Origin: Deltaproteobacteria bacterium
GTDB lineage: Bacteria; Desulfobacterota; Binatia; Binatales; Binataceae
Reading direction: 5' to 3'
DNA: 9,158 nt
NCBI GenBank assembly: GCA_003161515.1
Contig: PMOH01000006.1
Location: forward strand, 856-10,013
Shown here: one piece after another, positions 1 to 5,497 of the stretch
Position numbering within the stretch: position 1 is the first letter of the stretch
Layout: every line of letters starts with the position of its first letter
The notes under the pieces: model-generated
The model's input: only the letters and a program-made list of their open reading frames with translations
The model's database searches: none
Told to the model about the DNA's origin: nothing
Translations under genes and position numbers: made by a program

Positions 1-1
1 G

Positions 2-667
2 GGCACTATCGGCGGTAACGTGTCGCAGGATGCGCGATGCTGGTACTACCGCGCAGGCTGGCCCTGCTACCGCGCCGGCGGCAACATCTGCTATGCCGAC
101 ACGCCCGAGGGCCGCAATCGTGAGCACGCGATTCTGCACGCGGATCGATGCGTCGCAGTAAATCCTTCCGACACCGCACCAGCCCTGATCGCGCTCGATT
201 CGACATTCGTAATCAGCACGCACAAAGGCGAACGCGTCGTGGATGCTGAAGAATATTTTATCGGTCCCGAGATAGACATCACGCGGCTGCACATCCTGCA
301 ACCCGGCGATTTGATGACAGCTATTCGAATTCCGTCCACGTGGGGCGGCGCGCGATTCTACTTTGAAAAGGTGCGCGACCGGAACGTGTGGGATTTTCCG
401 CTGCTGAATGTCGCATCTGCCATGACACTGTCCGGCGGCAGGATCCACGACATCCGCATCGCAGTGAACGCTGCCGCCGCTCGTCCCCTGCGCCTGAAGG
501 ACGTCGAAAGTGCAGTACGCGGTATGCCGCCAAACGCGGCTACTGGTGAAATGGCCGGTGAGATGGCCGTGCAAGGCGCGGTCCCGCTCCAATTCAATGC
601 CTACAAGATTCCGCTGATGAAAAACCTGGTGAAGCGCGCCATCGGCGGAGTGGAGCAAGCGACATGA
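2..667 (+). CDS. Molybdenum hydroxylase FAD/[4Fe-4S] subunit (PaoB/YagS-like), 5' truncated
   Basis: Medium subunit of a xanthine dehydrogenase-family enzyme. It carries FAD and passes electrons between the [2Fe-2S] subunit and the acceptor. The frame is open from base 2 and gives 221 residues; the N-terminal third lies outside the window, so the in-frame GTG at 20 is internal. The first visible residues, GTIGGN, are the family's FAD-binding turn. Next comes RCWYYR and four cysteines (visible residues 13, 22, 30 and 50), with NREHAIL before the last. This arrangement resembles the extra [4Fe-4S] loop I recall for PaoB of periplasmic aldehyde oxidase. The rest (RFYFEKVRDRNVWDFPLLNVAS, then a C-terminal domain ending in MKNLVKRAI) fits the CO dehydrogenase flavoprotein C-terminal domain. 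The stop overlaps the next start as ATGA, implying coupled translation with the cytochrome b. Substrate is unknown; aldehydes or N-heterocycles are typical. Confidence 0.93.
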   Translation, partial: GTIGGNVSQDARCWYYRAGWPCYRAGGNICYADTPEGRNREHAILHADRCVAVNPSDTAPALIALDSTFVISTHKGERVVDAEEYFIGPEIDITRLHILQPGDLMTAIRIPSTWGGARFYFEKVRDRNVWDFPLLNVASAMTLSGGRIHDIRIAVNAAAARPLRLKDVESAVRGMPPNAATGEMAGEMAVQGAVPLQFNAYKIPLMKNLVKRAIGGVEQAT

Positions 668-1524
668 GCTTCCTGCAATGGGCTATCGACCCGTGGGGAC
701 TGAGAGTTCCCATTCACATCGCATGGTTCTTGATCTGGGTGGCGGTGATCTCAGGGCTTTTATTCTTCATGGTTCATGCTACCTACCTGCGATACTTCGC
801 CAAGCCGCGGCAGTTTGCGCCCGAATTTCCGCCGCCTGTTCCATCCGAGATACCAGCACGCGTGCCCCGGCATTCGCGAGTCGCGCGCATGTTCCATTGG
901 ATCATGGCAGCCTCGATGCTGACGCTGCTGTTCACTGCGTTCCTTCCCAGGGTCGGCGTCCAATTTAACTGGGTGACCTATCACTGGATCGCGGGCACCG
1001 TGCTGACCGCGTCTATTCTTTTTCACATCTTCCATGCTTCGTTCTGGCTGGACTTCTGGTCGATCTGGCCTGACCGAATCGATATGACCGACGCCTACCA
1101 CAGGGTTTTGCGGGCTATAGGACGGCCGGCGCCGCCGCCAAGGAAGTTCGCCAAGTACCCACTTGAGAACAAGCTCTACCATGGCGCGATCATCGTGGCT
1201 GGCCTATGCGCGATTGGCACCGGCGTGTTCATGATGTTCCGCGTGCGCACGATTTTCTTTCCTCGCAACCCATACCTGTTCAGCGATATGACCTGGGGCA
1301 TGGTCTATGTGCTACACGGTCTGGCGGGTGTAGGACTGATAGCTTTGATCATGGTGCATATCTACTTCGGGATTCGCCCGGAGAAACGACCGATCACGAA
1401 ATCGATGGTTTACGGTTGGATGAGTCGCGAGTTCTATCTGGAAGAGCACGATCCCGACCGATGGCCAGTCAGCCGGTCGAATGTGGCGCCACAGCAGTTC
1501 ACCCAATCGAAGAGCGAGGACTAA
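664..1524 (+). CDS. Di-haem cytochrome b subunit (formate dehydrogenase gamma / cytochrome b561 type)
   Basis: A 286-residue integral membrane protein with five predicted helices at about residues 17-40, 77-95, 104-128, 172-192 and 212-236. Histidines in or at the ends of helices (H78, H107, H121, H124, H173, H218, H232) are candidate b-haem ligands. The C-terminal part (IYFGIRPEKR, then GWMSREFYLEEHDPDRW) matches my memory of the formate dehydrogenase gamma family. Instead of formate dehydrogenase it follows a molybdenum hydroxylase subunit, with start and stop overlapping (ATGA). The inferred role is to take electrons from that enzyme and deliver them to quinone in the cytoplasmic membrane, replacing an NAD- or oxygen-linked acceptor. 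The first helix, before the usual four-helix cytochrome core, may be a membrane anchor. The family call is solid; the partner and electron flow are inferred from gene order. Confidence 0.88.
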   Translation: MSFLQWAIDPWGLRVPIHIAWFLIWVAVISGLLFFMVHATYLRYFAKPRQFAPEFPPPVPSEIPARVPRHSRVARMFHWIMAASMLTLLFTAFLPRVGVQFNWVTYHWIAGTVLTASILFHIFHASFWLDFWSIWPDRIDMTDAYHRVLRAIGRPAPPPRKFAKYPLENKLYHGAIIVAGLCAIGTGVFMMFRVRTIFFPRNPYLFSDMTWGMVYVLHGLAGVGLIALIMVHIYFGIRPEKRPITKSMVYGWMSREFYLEEHDPDRWPVSRSNVAPQQFTQSKSED

Positions 1525-1527
1525 GTG

Positions 1528-1914
1528 ATGTCCGCAGAAATCCTGGATCACGGCAACACTGTCGAAGAGTGCTACGAATTCATGCTGGCCTATGCCGCGC
1601 AAGGACGTCCTAGTGATCAGGGAAGCAAGTCGGGCCCGCAGATTCGCGAATTTCTGCAGCGCGCTGCAATTGCCATAGCAGCCCTGGCCGAAGGATGTTC
1701 GAAGGTTGTGAAGGACCAACGCCTCGAGCCGGCCGAAAAATATAGCGCCTTCATCGCGGTACTCGACCGCGACGCGCACGACTCGCTGGCAGCTATCGAT
1801 CTGGTGCTCGCCCAGCCCTCCATCAGCTCGCAACTAGTCGACAATCTGAACGCCTCCGTCCACCTCCGCGCCCTGCTCACGGATATGTTCCTGATGAGCG
1901 AAATCCTCCCGTGA
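1528..1914 (+). CDS. Small helical protein of unknown function, third gene of the molybdenum hydroxylase operon
   Basis: I do not recognise this 128-residue protein. It follows the cytochrome b stop by three bases. The chosen ATG at 1528 lies 7 bases after GAGGA (1516-1520); an in-frame GTG at 1525 is only 4 bases away and less likely. The composition suggests an all-helical soluble protein rich in Ala and Leu. It has no signal peptide, no clear membrane segment and no CxxC motif. Visible landmarks are an N-terminal EECYEFMLAYAAQG, a central AAIAIAALAEGCSKVV helix, and a C-terminal helix ending SEILP. Its position suggests maturation, assembly or sensing for the oxidoreductase encoded upstream, for example a chaperone-like helical bundle, but nothing in the sequence proves this. 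Codon use looks like its neighbours, so it is probably a real gene. Confidence 0.75.
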   Translation: MSAEILDHGNTVEECYEFMLAYAAQGRPSDQGSKSGPQIREFLQRAAIAIAALAEGCSKVVKDQRLEPAEKYSAFIAVLDRDAHDSLAAIDLVLAQPSISSQLVDNLNASVHLRALLTDMFLMSEILP

Positions 1915-1921
1915 GCAGAGA

Positions 1922-1935
1922 GGCCCGCCGGGGCC
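1922..1935. other. GC-rich hairpin between convergent genes
   Basis: Inverted repeat GGCCC-GCCG-GGGCC starts eight bases after the stop of the small helical protein gene and lies in the gap between it and the convergent flavoprotein gene. It has no U-tract on either strand, so it is not a canonical intrinsic terminator. It may block exonuclease or weakly separate the two transcripts. The rest of this short gap (1936-2001) shows nothing I can name. Confidence 0.25.
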
Positions 1936-2001
1936 GCGTGCGGAGTATCACTGGACGACGCCCGTAATGCCGAAACAAAGGCGATATCGTTCAACTCCCG
2001 A

Positions 2002-2487
2002 TCATTTCCATGGCAGACGTTGGCCAAGACTATGCGTCAGACCCTCGATATCCTTGGCCGAGTATACATGCCGAGGTGGCGTCTCGAATGTTTCATACGG
2101 ACGAAGGCGCAACACCACCCGCTTCTCGACGACTGCACCTTGGCGAACTTGTCCACGAACCGACTCAGGCATCGGCTGGCCCGCCATCACTCCGGCAATT
2201 CTCATCATCAGATCCGTCGCGGCCTCGATATCAGTTTCCACTGAGGCGTCGCAATACACCTGCAGGTACGTCGGTGGCCACTTTTCATCCATCACGCAAA
2301 GCGAGACCTTGGGATTTCTGCTGACCGCCTTCGCCTTTCCGCGCTCAGCCATCGTCGAGACCAGAATGTCGACTCCATCCATCACGTAGTAGACGATCGT
2401 CATCGATGGACCATCGTGCCTGCGACCGTACCCAAACACGCACGTCCGATGCGCGCGGACAAATTCGCGTCGTTCCTCTGCCGTCAT
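2002..2487 (-). CDS. Pyridoxamine 5'-phosphate oxidase-like (PNPOx-fold) flavin-binding protein
   Basis: A 161-residue cytoplasmic protein of the split-barrel flavin reductase / PPOX superfamily, which binds FMN or F420 and reduces or oxidises small substrates. It opens with a short helix (TAEERREFVRAHRTCVFGYG) into the barrel. The cofactor-contact pattern typical of the family follows: PSMTIVYYVMDGVDILVSTMAERGKAKAVSRNPKVSLCVMDE, that is strand, turn, strand, then a basic RGKAKAVSRNPKV segment that usually holds the cofactor phosphate. A helical C-terminal half ends in LPWK. The ATG at 2487 has a strong ribosome site (AGGAGA, complement of 2495-2500) at 7 bases. It is monocistronic here, convergent with the molybdenum hydroxylase operon and divergent from the PAS regulator. 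The cofactor (FMN or F420) and substrate cannot be read from the sequence. Confidence 0.85.
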   Translation of the reverse strand: MTAEERREFVRAHRTCVFGYGRRHDGPSMTIVYYVMDGVDILVSTMAERGKAKAVSRNPKVSLCVMDEKWPPTYLQVYCDASVETDIEAATDLMMRIAGVMAGQPMPESVRGQVRQGAVVEKRVVLRLRPYETFETPPRHVYSAKDIEGLTHSLGQRLPWK

Positions 2488-2559
2488 CGTCTGTTCTCCT
2501 GGTTCAAAAGATCGGTCCGCTCAGTTTCCTGGCGCGCTTCAAGGGCAGCCCGTGATGTC

Positions 2560-2640
2560 TTGTATATTGTCATCAAGGTTTGTTTGATTTTTCAATATTT
2601 TTCAAGATCCAAAACAAAATGTTTTCTATCATTTTGAGGC
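2560..2640. promoter_or_regulatory. AT-rich divergent promoter/operator region with repeats
   Basis: The 175-base gap between the flavoprotein gene (-) and the PAS regulator gene (+) holds a strongly AT-rich stretch in otherwise GC-rich DNA. ATTTTTCAA occurs twice, at 2587-2595 and 2597-2605, offset by 10 bases (one helical turn), so both copies face the same side of the helix. A perfect inverted repeat AAAACA-AAA-TGTTTT lies at 2611-2625. These are plausible operator or bending elements for one or both genes. No convincing -35/-10 pair or GG-N10-GC element was found on either strand, so the promoters themselves are not located. Confidence 0.45.
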
Positions 2641-2662
2641 TGCCTTCCTGGTTCCCCCTGCA

Positions 2663-4963
2663 GTGACACGAATGCGGCAAGCTCTCGCTCCTCCACGACA
2701 AGAGCGCTATATCATCGAGCAGGTTTTCAGCGAGATGCATCCATCGGAAACTCAGCTCTGGCTCATGATCGACACGATCCCCGCGCTGGCATGGTCCTGT
2801 CTGCCCGATGGCGCCAATGAATTTACTAATAAGCGATGGCGCGATTACACAGGGCTTTCACAGGCCGAGGCTCTCGGGTTGGGATGGCAACGGACATTTC
2901 ATCCTGACGATTTGGGAAAGGTCATGGAGAATTGGCGCGCCGTTCAGGTTTCCGGAGAACTGAGCGGGGCGGAAGCGCGCGTGCGGCGGGCAGACGGAGA
3001 GTACCGATGGATGTTGCACCAGAAAGTAGCCGTGCGCGACGAGTCAGGCCACATCGTCAAATGGTACGGCACCAGCACCGATATCGAGGATCGTAAGGAG
3101 GAGGAACAGAAGCTGCGGCAGGCGCTCGAAGAAATACGCGGGTCAGAGGCTGATCTTCGCCGGACCCTCGACACGATTCCAGCACTTGTTTCGAGCTTTT
3201 GGCCTGACGGTTCGAACGAATGCATGAACCAGCGATGGCATGACTATACCGGTCTATCCCATGAACAATCCCAAGGTGACGGATGGCAAGAATCCATCCA
3301 TCCCGATGATCTGGCGCCCTTGATGAATAGATGGCGCGAGGTGCGGATGTCAGGAGAGCCAGGGGAAACCGAGGCGCGCCTTCGTCGGCACGATGGAGTA
3401 TATCGGTGGGTTTTCGTACGCGGCGAGCCGCTGCGTGACGAGAGCGGCAAGGTCGTAAAGTGGTACATCATCAGCACCGACATTGAAGACCGTAAGCAAG
3501 CAGAGGAGAAGCTGCGTCAGGATGAGCGCGAGCTCCGCCGGATCACTGACACGATCGGCCAAATGATCGCTGTCCACGACCCGGAAGGAGAACCGATCTA
3601 TGCCAATCAGGCCATGCTCGACTACACGGGGCTGACCAGCGATGATGTGACCCGCCGAGAGGTTCGTGACCGGACCATTCATCCGGAAGATCTAGAGCGG
3701 TTCAGAAAAGGACGGCACGCTGGGCTCTTGCGAGGCCTTCCGTTCGAAATTGAATTGCGGTATCGAAGGAAAGACGGCCAATATCGCTGGTTCCTCAATC
3801 GTTACAACCCGTTCCGCGACGAACAGGGACGCCTGACGCGATGGTACTCGACCCGAACCGACATCGAGGATCGCAAGCAGGCAGAGGATCGCACGAAGAA
3901 CGAAAACGTCGCGCTACGTGAGGAAGTCGACAAGGCTTCGATGTTCGAGGAGATCATCGGAACTTCGTCTACTCTGCGGGCGGTCTTAACTCGAGTCGCC
4001 AAAGTCGCCCCGACTGAATCAACGATCATTATCTCCGGCGAAACGGGAACCGGCAAAGAGCTCATCGCGCGCGCGATCCACAAGCGGTCGGCGCGATCGT
4101 CGCGGCCGTTTGTGAGCGTGAACTGTGCGGCGATACCACAATCGTTGATCGCCTCAGAGCTCTTCGGTCACGAGAAAGGAGCCTTCACTGGAGCGTCGCA
4201 GCGCCGTCTTGGCCGCTTCGAGATGGCCGAGGGCGGTACGCTGTTCCTCGACGAGGTCGGCGAGCTTCCCTGCGAGACGCAGCTTGCTCTGTTACGCGTC
4301 CTTCAGGAGCGTCAGTTCGAGCGCGTCGGCGGTAATCAGCCAATTCGAGCAGACGTTCGCGTGATCTCTGCCACCAACCGAGATCTAAAAGCCGCCATCG
4401 CAACTGGCGCCTTTCGCAGCGACCTGTTCTATCGATTGAGCGTTTTTCCCATCGACATTCCTCCTCTCCGGGAAAGGAAGGAGGATATCCCGATCCTGGT
4501 CGAGTACTTCATCGACCGCTATGCGAGCGACGCGGGAAAGAAAATACGGTATGTCAGCAAAAAGAGCATGGAGTTGCTTCAGTCCTATCCCTGGCCCGGC
4601 AACGTTCGAGAGCTGCAGAATGTAATCGAGCGCTCGGTGATCCTTTGTGAAACGGAGACTTTTTCAGTCGACGAGAGTTGGCTGTCCTACGACACCGATC
4701 AGACCGTGCCCGCGAGCCAGCCGCTAGTCCAAATGCTCGCGACCCAGGAAAAGGCGTTGATCGAAACAGCGTTGACTGAAACACGCGGACAAGTGTCCGG
4801 CCCCACGGGTGCCGCTGCGAAACTCGGCATGCGTCCGTCCACGCTGGAATCCAAGATCAGAATACTTAAGATCAACAAACACCGCTTTAAAGCCCCTAGC
4901 GAGGGTCCTACTGAGTCCTCGAAATCCACTCGCGGAGGTAGGCGGGGCAATTTTCGAATTTGA
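2663..4963 (+). CDS. Sigma-54-dependent transcriptional activator, PAS-PAS-PAS-AAA+-HTH
   Basis: A 766-residue bacterial enhancer-binding protein that remodels RNA polymerase-sigma-54 by ATP hydrolysis. Three PAS/PAC modules lie at about residues 31-143, 165-277 and 294-405; each ends in a near-identical TDIEDRK, and the first two are clearly duplicates (DTIPAL, PDG-NE, RW-DYTGLS). The AAA+ domain is intact: Walker A GETGTGKE at 459-466, the sigma-54 contact loop GAFTGA at 506-511, Walker B GGTLFLDE at 524-531, arginine-finger region SDLFYRL at 586-592 and WPGNVREL at 644-651. A Fis-type helix-turn-helix (SGPTGAAAKLGMRPSTLESKI) lies at about 712-732. There is no receiver or GAF domain, so input should come through the PAS modules, either a ligand or a redox cofactor not identifiable here. 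The start is uncertain: GTG 2663, ATG 2672 and ATG 2735 are in frame and none has a strong ribosome site. Probable targets are the two -24/-12 promoters downstream. Confidence 0.95.
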   Translation: MTRMRQALAPPRQERYIIEQVFSEMHPSETQLWLMIDTIPALAWSCLPDGANEFTNKRWRDYTGLSQAEALGLGWQRTFHPDDLGKVMENWRAVQVSGELSGAEARVRRADGEYRWMLHQKVAVRDESGHIVKWYGTSTDIEDRKEEEQKLRQALEEIRGSEADLRRTLDTIPALVSSFWPDGSNECMNQRWHDYTGLSHEQSQGDGWQESIHPDDLAPLMNRWREVRMSGEPGETEARLRRHDGVYRWVFVRGEPLRDESGKVVKWYIISTDIEDRKQAEEKLRQDERELRRITDTIGQMIAVHDPEGEPIYANQAMLDYTGLTSDDVTRREVRDRTIHPEDLERFRKGRHAGLLRGLPFEIELRYRRKDGQYRWFLNRYNPFRDEQGRLTRWYSTRTDIEDRKQAEDRTKNENVALREEVDKASMFEEIIGTSSTLRAVLTRVAKVAPTESTIIISGETGTGKELIARAIHKRSARSSRPFVSVNCAAIPQSLIASELFGHEKGAFTGASQRRLGRFEMAEGGTLFLDEVGELPCETQLALLRVLQERQFERVGGNQPIRADVRVISATNRDLKAAIATGAFRSDLFYRLSVFPIDIPPLRERKEDIPILVEYFIDRYASDAGKKIRYVSKKSMELLQSYPWPGNVRELQNVIERSVILCETETFSVDESWLSYDTDQTVPASQPLVQMLATQEKALIETALTETRGQVSGPTGAAAKLGMRPSTLESKIRILKINKHRFKAPSEGPTESSKSTRGGRRGNFRI

Positions 4964-5159
4964 TGCCGTCTGCATTCCAGCGCGCGAGATCCGCCACCAC
5001 TTCCCGATCGACGCGCTTCACTTCCAGAAGATCCAAAACGATTGGCAAAGTCTCTCCATCGAAGGCCGCCTGTAACTCCGCGATATGCTCGGAGTCGATA
5101 TAGCCACTGAGCGTGAAGAGTACGAAATCAGCATTCGCAGACCTTACGATCTTCAGCAT
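4908..5159 (-). CDS. Small STAS-like (SpoIIAA-fold) protein
   Basis: An 83-residue protein beginning MLKIVRSANADFVLFTLSGYIDSEHIAELQ. The pattern (strand, strand with LxGxID, helix, then IVLDLLEVKRVDREVVADLARW) looks like a minimal STAS domain, the fold of anti-sigma factor antagonists. At the place where phospho-regulated members have Asp-Ser-Ser it reads VDREVV, so phosphorylation control of the usual kind is unlikely. The C-terminus GIKFENCPAYLREWI appears to be a signature of this subfamily. The frame extends to an ATG at 5228, but that codon lies at or before the transcript start predicted from the -24/-12 element at 5235-5250 and lacks a ribosome site, so ATG 5159 is preferred. Its 3' end overlaps the regulator gene by 56 bases, tail to tail. 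Partner unknown. Confidence 0.7.
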   Translation of the reverse strand: MLKIVRSANADFVLFTLSGYIDSEHIAELQAAFDGETLPIVLDLLEVKRVDREVVADLARWNADGIKFENCPAYLREWISRTQ

Positions 5160-5203
5160 CAAATTTTTTCCCGCGCCGCAGACCCTCGACAAACTCCTAG
5201 AGT

Positions 5204-5220
5204 TCTTCACGAACTTCGCG
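5204..5220. repeat. Copy of the TTCACGAA-TTCGCG element in the STAS leader
   Basis: TCTTCACGAACTTCGCG here is repeated with one base missing at 5333-5348 (TCTTCACGAATTCGCG). The second copy lies inside the proposed activator cluster. This first copy falls within the predicted untranslated leader of the STAS gene. Directly next to it, AACTC-CTA-GAGTT at 5192-5204 is a perfect inverted repeat. The pair of copies suggests a second binding site for the same protein, possibly for feedback or DNA looping. Confidence 0.45.
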
Positions 5221-5234
5221 GATTTCATTCATAG

Positions 5235-5250
5235 AGCCAGATACGTGCCA
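5235..5250 (-). promoter_or_regulatory. Sigma-54 (-24/-12) promoter driving the STAS-like gene
   Basis: Read on the minus strand the sequence is TGGCACG-TATC-TGGCT. Against the consensus TGGCACG-N4-TTGCA it matches 10 of 12 positions, including the invariant GG (5249-5248) and GC (5237-5236) separated by exactly ten bases. Transcription would start near 5224, giving a leader of roughly 65 bases before ATG 5159. The -24 half is also one arm of the perfect palindrome CGTGCC-AC-GGCACG (5244-5257), which could be coincidence or an extra protein site. Confidence 0.6.
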
Positions 5251-5324
5251 CGGCACGCCCCCGCGCGAAACGTCCCCTTTTCAGCCAAGAATAACGCGCC
5301 GCGACAATAGCGAACGCAACCGAA

Positions 5325-5361
5325 GTCGCGAGTCTTCACGAATTCGCGAAAACTCGCGAAT
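5325..5361. promoter_or_regulatory. Cluster of TTCRCGAA palindromes, candidate enhancer for the PAS activator
   Basis: Four related elements are packed together: GTCGCGAG (5325-5332), TTCACGAA (5336-5343), TTCGCGAA (5343-5350) and CTCGCGAA (5353-5360). The last two form a perfect inverted repeat ATTCGCGA-AAAC-TCGCGAAT at 5342-5361. The cluster is centred about 100 bases upstream of the start predicted for the rightward -24/-12 promoter and about 120 from the leftward one. That is the usual distance for enhancer-binding proteins, whose Fis-type domains bind such palindromes as dimers. Assignment to the neighbouring activator is inferred from position. Confidence 0.6.
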
Positions 5362-5425
5362 GCATGTTTGTGGCGCCCTACTGGTAGTGCTGTAGGAATC
5401 AATGAGAAGTTGCGAGCTTGGCGAC

Positions 5426-5441
5426 GGGTACGACGCTTGCA
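5426..5441 (+). promoter_or_regulatory. Sigma-54 (-24/-12) promoter of the hydrolase-amidohydrolase-XapX operon
   Basis: GGGTACG-ACGC-TTGCA matches the consensus TGGCACG-N4-TTGCA at 10 of 12 positions. The -24 GG (5427-5428) and -12 GC (5439-5440) are exactly ten bases apart, and the -12 half TTGCA is perfect. Transcription should start near 5452, leaving a leader of about 45 bases before ATG 5498. No competing sigma-70 promoter stands out in the gap. Confidence 0.72.
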
Positions 5442-5455
5442 CAGACATCGTCTGT
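5441..5455. promoter_or_regulatory. Inverted repeat over the predicted transcription start
   Basis: ACAGAC-ATC-GTCTGT is a perfect six-base inverted repeat. It begins at the last base of the -12 element and spans the predicted +1. A protein bound here would block polymerase, so it is a candidate repressor operator. Because the start falls near its 3' edge, it cannot fold as a complete RNA hairpin in the transcript, which favours a DNA-level role. Confidence 0.4.
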
Positions 5456-5497
5456 CTCAACGATCAGATTTAACTCACTTAGAAAAAGGAGTCGCTC

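Noticed and set aside
760..1182. Minus-strand 140-codon frame inside the cytochrome b gene, and similar long frames opposite or within the other genes
   Set aside because: Low-complexity, Arg/His-rich translations with no family features; they are antisense shadows of well-supported genes in GC-rich DNA.
2545..2680. Sigma-54 promoter in front of the PAS activator
   Set aside because: No GG-N10-GC pair on the plus strand; the nearest look-alikes have GG-N8-GC or GG-N10-GG.
5160..5228. N-terminal extension of the STAS-like gene to ATG 5228
   Set aside because: No ribosome site, extension lacks family-like sequence, and the predicted transcript would start at or after this codon.
5244..5257. 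Palindrome CGTGCC-AC-GGCACG as a second, rightward sigma-54 -24 element
   Set aside because: On the plus strand GG is followed at N10 by CG rather than GC, so the -12 half is missing.
5397..5409. Possible IHF site (AATCAA followed by TGAGAAG) between enhancer cluster and -24 element
   Set aside because: Only the WATCAA half fits; the TTR half is absent at the required spacing. IHF bending would make sense here but the sequence does not support it.
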